This document shows positions 22,901-36,194 of a DNA stretch of 64,000 nt, piece by piece. Source of the DNA: Triops longicaudatus. Taxonomy: Eukaryota; Arthropoda; Branchiopoda; Notostraca; Triopsidae. Each line of letters begins with the position of its first letter. Position 1 is the stretch's first letter. Below the pieces are notes generated by a model that worked only from the letters and a program-made list of their open reading frames with translations, made no database searches and was not told where the DNA came from. The stretch lies in NCBI GenBank assembly GCA_022885665.1, contig JAGQDJ010000059.1, positions 1 through 64,000 of the forward strand, written 5' to 3'. Made by a program: the position numbers and the translations under genes.

Positions 22901-24192
22901 TTTTCGCCCGAAAAATTCTCTCTCCCCATACCGGAAGTTGAAGAAGCTGACATTTCTACGAACTCATCAAACATCTTTCCCTCCGTCCTTGTCACGATAT
23001 ATGGTTTTAGGTATTGCCTTAAGACTACACGGCAAAGGCCGATCCACATTTGCATACCTTATTGTAGTTTTTCTTCAAATTTTGTCGTCTCTTAATCAGC
23101 TTTAGTTCATCAGGATGCCCTCTTTAGTTAACTTGAGTCTAGTCGAGAGATTATTGCCCAAAGAAACTTGTGTTAACTCTCTTACTTAGCTAACTTAAAT
23201 TAGGTTAAAAAAAACTTTAATAATTGTAACCAATTGAGGTAATACAATAGAGGTTCGACTAGCGCTGTTTCCAAGCAAAAGGAATTAGGTAGTACAATGA
23301 ATTTTCCCTATTGCAGGAGTGCGCCGTAGCTGTATGATCTAAGCCGCAGCAACGCATGATAGGACGGCCACGCTGCTCGCGAATGGTCTGTAAGCCCAAA
23401 CCCATTCATTGTTGCCGAATGCCGTTCCTATGCACCAAGTAGGCTTTCAGCGCCGTTGCCCAACTAACGCAACGACAAATTTCCTTCTTGACCAGCGTTT
23501 CTCTCCTTGAAGCCAGAGGAATTTGGAGGAATTAAACAGGTACCCAGAGACAGATTTAAAGTCTAAAAATAAACTTTAAAAATAAAAACCGATTGTAAAA
23601 AAATGTAAAAATAATCAATAAGAGAAAAATGATTTTAAAATCTAAAAAGCAATTTTAATTTTTGTTAAAAAAATTTACAATGGTTTTAGATGGAAATGAT
23701 TGACGTGAAGATGCTATGTTTGTCTTCTATTGTTTTCGTATATTCTATTTAATTTCGTTTTTATTATATTTTTTCTTATTTTCCTATGAATCTGTGAAGC
23801 GTCAGTTTCTTGTCTTTTCTTGTTTCATTCCCTTATGTTTCTCGTTCCATTTTATACTAGTTGATTTTCAGGTTGGGAATATTGCATTTTTTCGCTGTTC
23901 TTTCGTGAGAAGTGCGTATACGCGACAGAAAGAAATCTGCGTAGAGGTCTAAGGGTCATAAAAGTACTATATAGCACTCTCCTGCCCTTTGGAACATGAA
24001 AAAAAGGAGATTAAGGTTGGGAGCTCTAGGCTCATTTAGAGAGAAAACGAAGGTGAATAAAGCCCTGAAACCCCCGAAAACACTATTGTTGAGAGGTGTT
24101 GCACCATAAACTGTAAGCTTTTAGAGGCTTTAGCCCTATTTTTCTTCATTTTTTTCCTTTATTTTAGGTCCGTAGGCCTAGCAAGAATTTAC

Positions 24193-24231
24193 CGTAACGT
24201 ATACTCCTCCCTCCTTGGGGAGTACGTTACG
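24193..24231. repeat. imperfect inverted repeat (hairpin)
   Basis: CGTAACGTATACTCC (24193-24207) pairs with GGAGTACGTTACG (24219-24231) apart from a two-base bulge, around an 11-base loop. There is no T-run or gene context to assign a role. Confidence 0.6.
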
Positions 24232-24372
24232 ATATTTCGAATTTGTTTGCAAAGAAGAATTGTAAAACTGTCTTTGCATGCTTCGAAGTTCCACAATTCG
24301 TTAAGTATATATGGAGTTCAAGGAGGAGATTCCAGGTAAAAGATTCCAGAAAACGTAAAAAAGATGGAAATA

Positions 24373-24401
24373 GGGGGATTTGGAGGGGGGTTGTGGGGGG
24401 G
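24373..24401 (+). other. G-run cluster, possible G-quadruplex
   Basis: Runs of 5, 6 and 7 G (24373-24377, 24385-24390, 24395-24401) lie within 29 bases; the long run can be split to give four G-tracts. Structure is not tested. Confidence 0.35.
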
Positions 24402-25399
24402 CTGGTTCATCAAGGCGGCTCGTACTTTGCGGACAAAAGGGATTGAAACTTCGCAGAGTAGGCGTGGCACGCTTTTTGGGACTCGTTTTTCCCCCTACGC
24501 TTGCTATACGCATTTCAACACAGAAAATAGCCGAGATGGAGAGAGGAAAAAAAAAGAAGAAAAAATCATTTCCGCCCCTGTGGAGAGTTAATATGTAAAA
24601 AGGATGTTGGTTTCTGTATCTCTGCCACCCATCACCCCACAAGAAGTTCAGGAATGTTTCAACATCAAATTGTTTCAAAGTGAACCGCAAAAGTATTAAT
24701 TTTAGGAAGGACGATACATGCTTGGATTTCCGATTTTCTGGAAAATTCGGCCTATTTTACGGACAAGGTTAAAAGAAATTGACGTGATATGAAGGCAGGA
24801 TCAATGCGTGGTAAATATCAATTTCTAAACCATATTAAACGAGCCTTGGACAACAGTTTAGTGTATCAAAAGTACACAGGGCAGACCATAGCAAACTCGA
24901 GCAAATTTAAGGTCTAGTATAACCAAATTCGTAGCTCATTTTTAAGATTCAAGTGATTACTTTTTAAAACTTAACTCCTTTGAAGTAAGTGCAATTTGAA
25001 GTGTAATCTCTTTAAAAGCAAGCCAAAGTTAACTTAAAGTCATCAAACGCCAGTTCAATAATGAATCAAATTATCCCAGCTTTGATAAAGACCATCACAT
25101 AACCTGATGCTTGTAATCATGTGAACCTTCTTATTCTTAATTAACTTTCTTTTCGTCATGGTTACGTTCACCTTGCTTAAGCTCAAAATAATTGTGCAAA
25201 TTTGTACTCTAATTAAAGAAAAGTGTGGTCGTACTCTTTTTCTTTTTCTTCACAGAAAAGTCGAAAACTTCCCCCGAACGCGCAAAAACTCGCCGGTGAT
25301 TTGAACGCACGAATTGACGCAATGTCCCCTTTCTACTCAAAGGAGCGTATTCTTCCTAGTTTTCACCCAAGATTTACGGCTTTGTTTACATATTCCTAG

Positions 25400-26340
25400 T
25401 CTATTTCAGCTGGCCACACAAGCAGTCTAACTGCTTTCCATTCTAAACAACACACAACGAGAAACTTTTAAGTTTACACACACCATTGGCTAGGCACCAA
25501 CAATGCAAGTTGTAAAACACTCCATCTTCCCTCCAGGGCACACCTCTAACAATGAAACTTTTCATTGTTACAGAAAACGAACTGAACAATACTAAGCAAT
25601 GAAAGATGCTTGCCCACAACGACACTTTAGCGCTTCCCAACTGTTCTCTGTTTTGACGCAACAAGTGTCTCTACAATGCAGTTTTAACAAGTGTCCACTT
25701 CTCTGCAATGACACCCTACTTTTAACTACTAAAGCTCACTTCAAACTAACAAAATGCACGTTTAACGTCTAGTATCTATTTCTCAACCATAGAATTCATT
25801 TTCTATAACTGTATCTAATGATCAAATATCCTTTTGAGCAACTAACAGTCCCTTTCCGAAAACAAAGTTCCACCTTTAACAACGGGTCTTAATTTCCCAG
25901 CAATCGTGATCTATTCTTCGCTATTAACTCCCAGTTTTAAATATTGAGCCTAAAGTTTACCACTGAAATCTACTTCTTAACGATGAAAGTTAAGTTTTTA
26001 CGTCCGGTTTCCACTTCTCAACAATATTTTCGCAAGCGTTATCCACGTTTTCACCAATAAAAGTTCTGCTTCTTAGCAACGAGTACGCAATGACATACAA
26101 TAAAACTCATTTTTTTCTACTAACAATCACTTCTCAACAATGCAGTTCCACTTTTCACAAGTAGTATCGAATTTTTAACAATAATAATCGACTTTTAGCT
26201 AATAGTACCCAGTTATCAACAACAGAACCTTACCACCTGACATTAACTACTTAAGGACAAAATTTCACTTCTGGCCACTAAATCCGTTTCTCATCAATGG
26301 GAACCCTCTTTTCGCAACTAACACCCTAATTTATGGGACT
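25400..26340 (+). repeat. degenerate minisatellite, period about 21 bp (array A)
   Basis: Copies related to AACAATGNAGTTCCACTTNT repeat with anchor-to-anchor distances mostly of 20-22 bases (others 13-24, one of 33). The clearest stretch is 26120-26235, where five successive units are spaced about 20-21 bases apart. Copies are strongly diverged, so the array is old or under weak constraint. Confidence 0.6.
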
Positions 26341-28169
26341 TCCACATATGGATATGCGTGTGTCAATGTGTCTTATAAAGTTTTGCTGTGTTCCGCGGAA
26401 CTTTACCGGCAGACAATACAGTTTGCACGCTAAGTTAGTGAAAGTTAAGATATTTCCTAACACATTAATAAAGGAAATAAGAGAATCCGTAAAATGAGCT
26501 TATAAATTTGTTTTTAATTTTATCTTAAACAGAAAATCGCACCCAAATCCTTTCACCCCCTGCAAACCTGAAATTCCTCAAATATTTCGCCCATCTAAAT
26601 TTCTCTTAATTTTTTCCCTTGTACATAAAAAACTCAAAGAAAAAACTCGTTTGGCTGCACAGAAAAGAATATTTTATGTTAAACCAGCCTCTAAAAGTCG
26701 CAGGCAACCGTAACTTGTCTCTAAGAAGATATATGACACATGTAAAACAGCACTTGGGACACTTTTTCTTCAACTTACCCCCTCTTGCCCCCTTTGGGTA
26801 ATCCCTGCCATGCCTGAGTAGGGTAAGAATGATTCCGTATAGGAGGTGGGGTAAATAAGCACATTCCACTGATTATCATACTAGGTAAGAGCTTCTATCC
26901 GAAAAAAAAGTAGTTTTTCCCTTTTCAGTACTTTTTACATATGTTTATAGAAAATAAAGCCCTTTTACCCCCCTCGCAACCTGTTGTAGCCAAGGAAAGA
27001 TAAAAAGCAGTCTTCGACCACGAAACTTTAACAATAAAGAAAAAAGGCCTCCTTGCTAGTCCCATGTGAGTTATTGTGGGGGTAAGGGGGTTAAAAACTA
27101 TCTTTCTATGCTTTAAATTTTCCAGTAGGGAGGAAGGTGGATTACATGAGAGGGTTTCTTCCTTTTTTGTAAAAAAGAGACAGGTAAGACGGGGTAATAT
27201 TGCCCCTAAACCCCATATCCTAACCCCGCGTGGGTTATCTTCACCCTCTCCCTCTTTTTACATCATTTGAATTTTACCTTCATTGCCACGTTTTTCTACC
27301 TCCGGGAGGTATTTCTCTATAAAAAGTGGGTGGTTTACTGCATGCAAAAGGGGGTGAACCCCCTTTTTCTTACGCTGGCCCCGATTTTACCCCCTTTCGC
27401 AACCCATAGGAGTGCAACTGGAGGTTACGACCAGGTAAGATCAAAGCGAACAGCTCAGGTGGAAGTTTTTATATGTAAGACGCGCTCCAAGAGGGTGGTG
27501 GAGGTTACGTGTAACATTTGATATGGTGTTAGAGGGTGAGAGAGGGGGTGAAAGTGAGGGACAAAGCCAGGAAAAAGGGGATACATTTTCGGTGGATGGC
27601 AGAAAAGGCTAAAAACTGCTAATGTGGAAGAAAATCTCAGGTAAAAAGTCGTTTCAATAGCTCCACCCCCTTCGAAACCCACTCACCCCCTTGGACTAAC
27701 GTTACATGCAATGGGAGGTGGGGTGCGGGAGGGTGGCAAGAATGTGACGCGAAAGATTGTGGGGGTCTTGGAGGTTAAAGGGAAGACAATGTTTTTTAAG
27801 GTTCAAGTAAAGTTCTTTTTTTTATTATTTTTTGAACGAACCAAGTCGATATTTCTGCGTGTTGTCTTCAATTATCGAACTATTACGCAGCTCCTAATGA
27901 ACTTTTCTCAAAATGTAGAACACAGTCACCCACTTCAACAATGGAGTTCTCAATCCTAGTCCAGAAAGCCGTAAAACATTAACATCTATAGCAGCAAAAA
28001 TAGAAATGTAAAAAAAAAAAAAAAAAAACAGAAAAAAATTCCAGTTCGGAGCCTATTCTAGGAGTGCTGGGAGGGTACTTACACCAAGCGCTTTCGACGT
28101 CGTTCATGCACTGGAACTGAATCGTACAAATGTGACGTCATGGCGACACAAACTTCCGAGATGTTACAG
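26341..28169. other. non-coding DNA enriched in TTACCCC / GGGGTAA blocks
   Basis: Short C- or G-rich blocks such as TTACCCCC or GGGGTAAGGGGG recur every 80-200 bases in AT-rich DNA (about 26776, 26850, 26967, 27080, 27193, 27389), with similar blocks near 29228 and 29352. There is no ORF with family features. An A19 run lies at 28010-28028 and a CRE palindrome at 28133-28140. Confidence 0.45.
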
Positions 28170-28680
28170 TCAAAGCTGAAAACGCTGCATATTTAACAGT
28201 CACGCTTTCTCAATCTTTTTCAACAATGAGTTTCTTGCAACGAGTGCACAACTCAATAATCGAAGCCCTAGCCAGAACAACGGAAACCGTATACAATCCA
28301 ACCTTCTTAAATCTGTAAAGCTTGCGCAACTTTCTCAACAGAACGAATTTCAACCGTGGAACTCTCACAATGACAGCCTACAGTGCATCTCATATTCCGA
28401 ATAATCGAAATCGTAAGCTGCCTAATTTTTCTCAATTCACAATCAAATTTGGCAAAAATAACTTCCAATACTGAAACAAAGTTTTGGATTTCAAGAATAA
28501 AGTTGCAAGTGAGAGCAAACCGTGGAATTTTAACAACAGAACTCGTCTTTGTAGCATTGGAAACTGAAGAATTTTCGCTAACTAACAAGTTTCGCACAAT
28601 TTTCGCGGAAGTAAAGCTACGCAAAGTAAAGCTCAGCAATGAACAAGTTTCTTTAAACTATTGTTCAAATTGAATTTTCA
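28170..28680 (+). repeat. degenerate minisatellite, period about 21 bp (array B)
   Basis: The same AACAATG / CTTCTC-type units as array A, for example TTTTTCAACAATGAGTTTC followed by TTGCAACGAGTGCACAACTC. The period is close to a multiple of three, which keeps overlapping frames open on both strands (110 and 96 codons); these are not genes. Confidence 0.5.
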
Positions 28681-29146
28681 CTCATATTTGCGACTTTTTC
28701 TGTATTACGCTTACAAACCATCCCAGATTTTGTATCCCGCCGTCCGTGCCTATTTTCTTACGAAAAGAGTGTGTATCCTTATTTCCATTAATGCCAGGCC
28801 GAAATGTGAAACGTCAGCAAGTCCTTCGTTTAATATCTGCCAAAATTATATTGTCTTCGACAACTACCAACGAAATTTGTTCTCCTTACTAGTCTTTCTA
28901 GTCCGATTTTCCCGTCTTTACAACCAATTTTCAATCTTTTATACTCCGTCTTTTCACGCTCCTCTGCGCTTCGTGTTACAGTTTGCGTCTTCACGGTCGA
29001 TGAAGCTTGAAGCCGTGCTTCACGTTCGGTCGCCAACTGAGCCTTTGAACACACACACACATCAGGTCCACTTGGTGAACGCTTCACTTGCTAGCCAACG
29101 TTCGCTTGTTACGTTAAGAAAAAAAAAGCGTTATAAAACCTCCTGA
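28661..29146 (+). other. 161-codon ORF, unrecognised
   Basis: One of the longest ORFs outside the named genes and elements. It is Phe/Tyr/Leu/Ser-rich and starts inside the tail of a repeat array. It has no motif I recognise, no plausible signal peptide with a mature part, and no splice context. A chance ORF is the likeliest reading. Confidence 0.15.
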
Positions 29147-31899
29147 AAAAGAAGGAAGATAACCCGACAGGTTCTCTCTTATTGGCTCTCCTCTTCACTT
29201 GGCTCATAAAGGGGGTCTTCAGCCCCATCTTACCCCCTGAACTGTACAAACCTATACAAGTAACAACGTACCTCCTTCAACCCCCATAGAACCCCAAGAC
29301 GTTATTATGGCGATTTATGACACCGAGGTAAAAACTTTTCGGGGCGGAGTGGGGTAAGGGGGTGGTTTCCACCCTCGAAAGTCTTCACTTCCAATCCCTG
29401 GGAAAACGTTACGCTCACCAACCCTCTCTATTTCTCTATACTCACCCATTTAACCCCGCTTCGTCATATCCCTTACGAAAAACCTTTCTTGAAGATTTTC
29501 AACATTGGACAGGAAAAAAATTTCAGAATAGAATCTTTTTATGACAACTAACCCCCCCAGTGAAACTTCTTTTAACCCTCGAAGAAATGAATAAGCTTCT
29601 CTTTTCTTGAGGATTGCATGTTCCTATATGATCTGTGAACCCTTACCTGATGGGGATACATTACACACACATATATAACCTGAAAGAAAATATGGCGGCG
29701 TTGTAAAAGTTAAACCATTCAGTGAAGCCCAGCCCCTCTAGCCTTCACCCTTTATACTTTATTACCCTTCTAATCCCCTCTTGCTTACAGAGATGCTCCT
29801 CAAGGGTTATTCTTCCGCAGTGAATGCTAAGTTTTCATAAGCCAACAATGAAATAGAGTTTTAACAGTGCTTTGATCTATGTTAAATTTTGATACGTAGT
29901 AAGCGAGTTTGTGTTAACGATCAAAACAGATGTTCTTTTTGTTTAAAATTTACAATGTTTGAATGTTTTAGGGATAAGAAATGAATCAAAGATGTTTAAC
30001 GTTATCAATGAACTTGCATATGATCCCCATCTTTCAACACGGAGAGTAGATTAGAAGATAAAGTCTTCATAAAGAGATTTCGGAATCCATTTGGATTTTT
30101 ACAGAACCATTCTCTAAGAAACTTTTGGTTGAACGGATTAAATCTGATTAAGGAATAAAAAAATAATTGAACTGACAAGAGTTCAGACCTCAAAAATCGC
30201 AAACGGAACGAATTATTTTACACAGTCAATGATTTTACACATTTGCTAAATAAGTACGTTTTAAGGTGACGAACAAATTTTGTTTCGGTATTTCAATTGT
30301 CAGGGGTTCTGAAATCTCTTAAATCTGGGAATTTTAGGGTAAAAGATATTTAGTACATACAGTGTCGAAGCATTACTAGGTAGAAGAAGCTTCTCAAGAT
30401 TTTTCTTCAACTTAAAGAAAATCCAGTGCATTTTTATTTTATTTTTTAGTTTTCCGTGGAAATGTGTGTGGAAGTTGTAAAGATTCGCTGGCTGGATAAC
30501 TTTCTGCTTAAAAGTTTATGATCCTCCCTTTTGGCAGTTGAAGAGGGGTCACTTGGCTTTGGTTGTCTCTTTCATATCTTTCACGTACACACTTACCGGT
30601 ACTGTCAATAAAACTATACCCCTAAAACTGACTGTAATAAAAATAAAAAATTGGAACAAGTTTCCTGGCCTGGAAAAATCCTTTCCCTGTTCGTTTTATT
30701 AAGGAAGTATGTGCAAGCTTATGAACATTACTATGTCAATCCGTTTCTTTTAATCTCAACCAATTTCATTTTATCTTGCTAATTTTCCACAAAGATTCAC
30801 GACAAAGTTTCCGGAAACAGTCTGCGCGTAGCTAGAACGGTGGGAGAAAGTACGTCATTGGCTTGCATGAAGCTTCTCTGGAATATTTTTCATTAGTAAA
30901 AGCTGAAAAATTTACCAAGCAACGGTAATTTCCAAGAGAAAACGTGTACGAGAGAGTTGTCCTGGTTGCAAAAGACTCGATGTGCATTCGCCATGCTGGA
31001 CACGTGACCTTATCCTGCTTCATCAAATGTCTTTCTATTCATTGATAAATTGTTTTATTTTATGTTGTTTTTCTTCCCTTTATTTATTTCTAAGACTTTC
31101 GTTTCATCTTTTTCAGACTTTTCTTTTTTTCATTATTATTTTTCGCTAAAATACCACGAAAAGTAAAAAAATAAGCTCTTTGGACAGTTATGGCACTTTG
31201 TCTTAGTTTGAGGTCGCTAGAGGTCAGCGGTCGCGCTTTCCGCTTGCTGGCGTGACAGCAACACGTGACGTGCTCAATAACTGTTTGGAAGCTTCGAGAT
31301 TTTCTGGGCTAAAAATCCAAACTACAGCAACTTTTCGTTTCTGTTACATATTTCTATAACACAATTCTATAAAGAAAAGAGAATAAGAGCCGTAAAAGTG
31401 GAGAAATTTTCGAAAGAAAAACGAAATCTTGAACAAATCAAACATTTATGCTTCCTAGTAGCTCCAGTGAGTTTCACAGATTTGCAAACATCTGACCGTA
31501 GATTTAAGAAAAAAGTAAGGAAAAAAGAAAAGGGAGGAAAAGTTAAACACGAACTGTCAGAAAGAAAAAGGACGAAAACGAGGTAAGTTTCACCATGCGT
31601 GGAAATCTGGATGTGGCCATCGCGAGAGCAGTGGACCTCACATAACAGGTGTGCATGAGGGGAAGTTTTTCCTAGCACGACTGTCGATATGATGTGTTAA
31701 ACTCTTTTTGGCGGGCTAAAATAATCTGGCGGCGAAAAAAGAACTCCATTCGTTACATTCCGTAGCAATTTCCCTCTTTACGGCTTGAAACTCCAGTAAA
31801 GCGAATTGGAACCAGGAAACGCGACTCAAGCAATATAGAGAAGGAGGTTTTTCCTTATAAATTTCAGCTGCTGTACTTAATTTCTTATACTTATGTGTG
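29147..31899. other. non-coding stretch
   Basis: AT-rich DNA without convincing ORFs. C-rich TTACCCC blocks continue to about 29800. Nothing recognised beyond that. Confidence 0.5.
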
Positions 31900-32530
31900 T
31901 AATTAAGACGAACGAAGTCGATTTAGCGGCGCAATACTTCAACGTTAACAATGCGCTCGTTCAAGTAATATTGGTCGGTCAACGTTGGACACACCAAAAA
32001 TAACCTTTACCTTAAAATTTTGCCCAAATTCGAATGAAACATCGAAAACTTTAACGCTAAATTCGGTTAGTTTGAACTCAAGCTCTGAGATTTGTTGGTT
32101 TAGCGGTAACAATGAAAATGAACACTAGAACGCACACAAGGGAGAGGTTAACGTGTAATTACTGAGATTTGGAACTCTCATCGTTGGATAAAATCTGAGA
32201 AAATCTTATAACAATACTTGAAATTTTGTGGGAAATTGTAAATAATTAAAAAATTCCCGTATCACCGTATACAAGAATTGGAAGTTTCCAATTCAGCACC
32301 TATGAAATTTCGATTTTTTCATTAGTAACGCAAAGTTTTAGAAGAGTGAAGAATCTGTGATGACGTAACAACGCAGCTTTAATGACACAATCAACTTTTC
32401 AGTCACTTCTCCAATACGAAAATAAAATTGCAACGTTTAGTGTAAACGGAGACAGAGTTAAATAGATGTGATGCTCAATACTAACTACGAAAGCTTTAAA
32501 AAAGATTAGAATAAACAAATTCGAAAGTTA
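31900..32530 (+). repeat. degenerate minisatellite, period about 21 bp (array C), weak
   Basis: Units such as CTTCAACGTTAACAATGCG and GGTAACAATGAAAATGAAC recur at irregular spacings. It resembles arrays A and B but is more diverged. Confidence 0.35.
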
Positions 32531-35500
32531 ATGCCAAAAAAACATTTTTCTTGTATATTGTTTGACAGTTATTACCTTCATAGCCTGGCAGTGAGCATTA
32601 CTTTAACTTTCACAATATTCTATAATTTCATACTTATGAAGGGACTCTGACGTACTAGTGACGCCACAAGACTGAGGGTATACCCATTTCTGGTAAATTG
32701 TTACCTGAGTAACACCAACGCTAATAACGACGGAAGTCCGTATGACGTCATCATTACTTGGGTCCAAAAGTAGCATATCGTAACGAGCATATTATCTTTC
32801 TCTATGGTTACGAAATTGTCATGACGTTATCTAAAACTTTCCCATTGTTGCAATCTGATGGAGTGGAAGTTCGCGACAGTATTTGCGTATCTACACGCAT
32901 AATTTTCTTTACCAACGTCGTCAGTTTCAATTCAATTTTGTTAATAACCTTAGAGTTTTGATCTCTATTTTCTATAAAAGGTTTTATTTTCAACAGCTCA
33001 ATTCCAACTTTTTCGAAAATTTCAGTGTTTTAATTGTATTTTTTTAAAATCATATAAGAAAATTACTCCCGGTTGTGCGCTAAAATTTAAATTTCCGAAA
33101 TAATTCTTAGCCATCAGTGATGAGTATTTTTTAGAGATTTAGTCATCTTAGTGGTTTTTAACTAACGCTTTCGGTCTCTTAAATTATTTTAATTACATTA
33201 TTTCGATTTTCATATAGAATTTTTGTAGTTTCTCATTCAATTCTCCTTCAACGTTTTTCACTTTACCGTTTCCAATCTCCGATTCGTTGGTTTTCAGCTT
33301 TCTCAGCTATTTTCAGTTAACATAGTAAACTTTTGTTAATTATTTTTAAATATTTCACAATTTCAATGTTCTACACAGTTTTGAAACTCAATAACGGCTA
33401 TCTTAAAAAAACATGTTAAACTTCTAATTTAAGACTTTCAGCATTGTTTTAGGCTGAGCAATAAACATGAACAAAATCAACGCAAACCTGATTTTAAAGG
33501 CCTTTTCATGTGTTTCATCTACAAGAATATTTTAGTTAATGGCATGAAAACAGCTGCAATTTGTACGAGTGACATCTACCACAAACTATTTTTAAAACCA
33601 AGTTCTAACATGTAAAGAAACGGCAACGGATATTAGCTCGCATCTGTGTAAATAATAATAGTACTAATTAAAAATAAAAATAAAGCTGTAAAAAAATAAT
33701 AATACTAAATACCATATGTGACTTCAGAAGCTGACGTGTTTTCTAAATAATACGTCATTCTGGGTACAATTTTCCAGTTACCTTGCCAAGAATTCCTGTT
33801 CGGCATCCAAAAAGAGGAATTTGCCGACAACAGTTTCGGTCCTTCAAATGAAACTTGTCGAGGCGTATGTGGCGTGCTAACGACACGACTTGGGAAGTCG
33901 CGCGGAGGAGCGAACGAAGAGAATTCTTCATTTTTCCTTGCGAGAACGAATGGATAATAGGACTTGGCCACAGACCACCTCAAAATAGCAATTTTCTCGA
34001 ACAGTTTTTGCGACATGTTACCGGACCCGTATTACACGGTTAACGCATGCTTCTTTTGCAACCTGCCTTCCGTCCCCTTACCAAACTTTCGTTTCTTTAC
34101 CTTTGAAACATTCCAATCTCCCTTTCTCGAAACTTGCCTTTGTTTCCTTAACCTTTTCACTCCTCTTTCCCTAAGTTCTCCCAAATTCTTATTTTCTCGT
34201 ATTTTCTTACATACGCATTAAGTTTTTTCGTATTGTTACCTATTTTTCCTAATTTTATACCATATTTTTTACAGTTCTTATTTATTAAGTTACTCGAAAT
34301 GTAATTAATTCTACGTTAATTCTTGTTTAATTCTCAACTTTCGTTTGTCGTACTTTAATCATAGTTTTTCGTTGTTGTTATTTACCTTCATATTGTACGG
34401 CTGTCGACTTTAATTTGCGTCAAGGTTCTCGTTTTTATTTCCTAGTTGTTTTGTATCTTATTTAATTTATGAGTCTCGTATTTTTTGTCTGTTCATTTGT
34501 TTCGCGTCCATTTTCATATTTTCCGCTCGCCACACGTGCAAAACCCCACGAAACTCTCAAGAAAGATTGACATCCCGTTGCTTTTCCTCCCTTCTGGAGA
34601 TTTCAGTGAAAATTCTCCTCAACAACTGGGTTGTTAAGATAAGTACTCTAAGGAGAAGGAAACACACACGCGCTTGATTGTAACGCTTCAATAAACCTGT
34701 TCGCTGGCGTTTTCTTTCTTTTTGTCCCTTCTAGCACGTGAAATCTTTTCAATCTATGCACAGAAGAGCATCGAACCAAACGGAAGCTCTCGAGGTTGAT
34801 AAAAAACTTCACAAAAACCTGCGTATCAAGGACGGAACTACGAATTCCTAATCTTAATCTTAACTACGTTCGATCGAAACCTTTCCGAAGGTGACACTAG
34901 TGGGAGTGAATGACTTTCAGACACTGATCGAACTTAACATGGAGGAGAAGGTTTGAGCATTTTTAGGATAAAGAAACGTTTAAATACGACATCACTAGTC
35001 GTGTAAAACAATTCACATGGATGGTTTACTCACACCGGAGGAATCTGTAGGAACGTTCGCAGCAAGCGTTAGCTAAATCAGCCTGTTTTAGCGGCCAACA
35101 CTGGCGCGGGGCAAACGAATGAATGGAAATCTTGCTATAAAAGCAACTTTTTGATCATTTACATAGTTAATTAGTACTTTTCACGTTAATTTTTTGTCAC
35201 GTTATTTTTGTAAAACCTTTTATCTGCAATTTTCTATTTCTTTTGGTTGAAACGATATTTTTTATTTAGTTTAGTTACAATTATAACAAACTGGAAATCG
35301 AAGTAAGGCCGCTAATTTTTTTTTGGCACAGGGAGTTAAATATGAGGAACTATTTGACACTACACATGAAGCAAACAAAGTAGGGAGGCTTTTTTAAATA
35401 TAAGACGTAGGAACCATGAAAGGCTGCAGAGCTAAATTAGCGAGAATTTCGCACCTTGCCTTGTTTTCAGCAGCTTTCTTGCAGAAATTATAGCTGCCTT

Positions 35501-35640
35501 TTCTCAGGGGTTACATCAGTGCTTTTCAATAGTTTTCGTCCATTTCCCAAAAATCTTCCAAGGGAAGTCTTCGTTTACCCAACGTATTAAAAAATTAGAC
35601 TATGATTGGACTGAGCTTGTTCACAGAAACAGATTGTAAA
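32531..35640. other. non-coding stretch
   Basis: AT-rich. A CRE palindrome lies at 32743-32750. ORFs are at most 103 codons and unrecognised. Otherwise nothing supported. Confidence 0.5.
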
Positions 35641-35650
35641 TAGTTTTTTA

Positions 35651-36150
35651 TTCCGATTCTCCTAGTGAACGGCTTCACTACCAAAATCTAAAAGAGATTT
35701 GACAAAGTTAGGGAGTTTATCCACAATACAGAAGTAATGAATACAAGTTCGAGGTTAGGTTAGCTTCAATTAAGTTAGGTTTGCCTAGTTTAAGGTTAAG
35801 TTTTGTAAACTGAGTTAGTTTAAGTTTAGACTAGGTCGAATAACACTTATATTAGCCAGATTGAAGGATGGTTTAGCTTCACATAAGTTGTTTTTTCAAT
35901 AACCAAGGTTATTTTTGATAAAAATTAAATAAGCTTTGCCTCATTTAAGACTTGGTTGGGTAAAATTAAGTTAGTTTAACCTAGTTTAAGGGTAGGCTAG
36001 GTAAAATTAGGTTAGGTTAGTTTGGTTTAAGGTTAGGCTAGTTTTAATTACGTTAGATTTGTCTAATGTAAGGTTAGTTTAATCCGATTTTCTGTGTAAT
36101 AGGCTCCATTACCCAAATTTTTAAAGAGTTTTATCCAATTTTGGGTAGTC
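35651..36150 (+). repeat. GGTTA-rich degenerate repeat with flanking direct repeat
   Basis: The block 35751-36080 is dominated by GGTTAGGTTA-like and AAGGTTAG words. It is bounded by two diverged copies of one sequence (35651-35720 and 36081-36150), each with TCCGATT, a GGCT/CCA.TAC segment and an AAAGAG. Similar GGTTA/TAACC-rich patches occur at about 38490-38640, 46500-46680 and 54390-54480. Confidence 0.55.
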
Positions 36151-36194
36151 TAGCTACTATTGAGGAGCCATGGTTTACGTCGCAGGCTTACAGC

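Larger units (their letters stand above)
17267..25399. other. non-coding DNA upstream of the BTB-psq gene
   Basis: About 8 kb with no convincing coding exon; all ORFs are under 130 codons and look random. It may hold non-coding 5' exons and regulatory DNA. Details: a GC-rich island at 19720-19920, a short GGTTA-like patch at 18525-18540, a hairpin at 24193-24231, and a G-run cluster at 24373-24401. Confidence 0.5.

Noticed and set aside
25400..26340. CRISPR-like regular repeats
   Set aside because: Units are contiguous, degenerate and without unique spacers, and the genome is eukaryotic with spliced genes.
28307..28673. Overlapping 110- and 96-codon ORFs on opposite strands
   Set aside because: They are explained by the ~21-bp period repeat, which keeps frames open on both strands.
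35751..36080. Telomeric (TTAGG)n tract
   Set aside because: The block is GGTTA-rich but not a regular TTAGG tandem, and similar patches are interspersed in the window.
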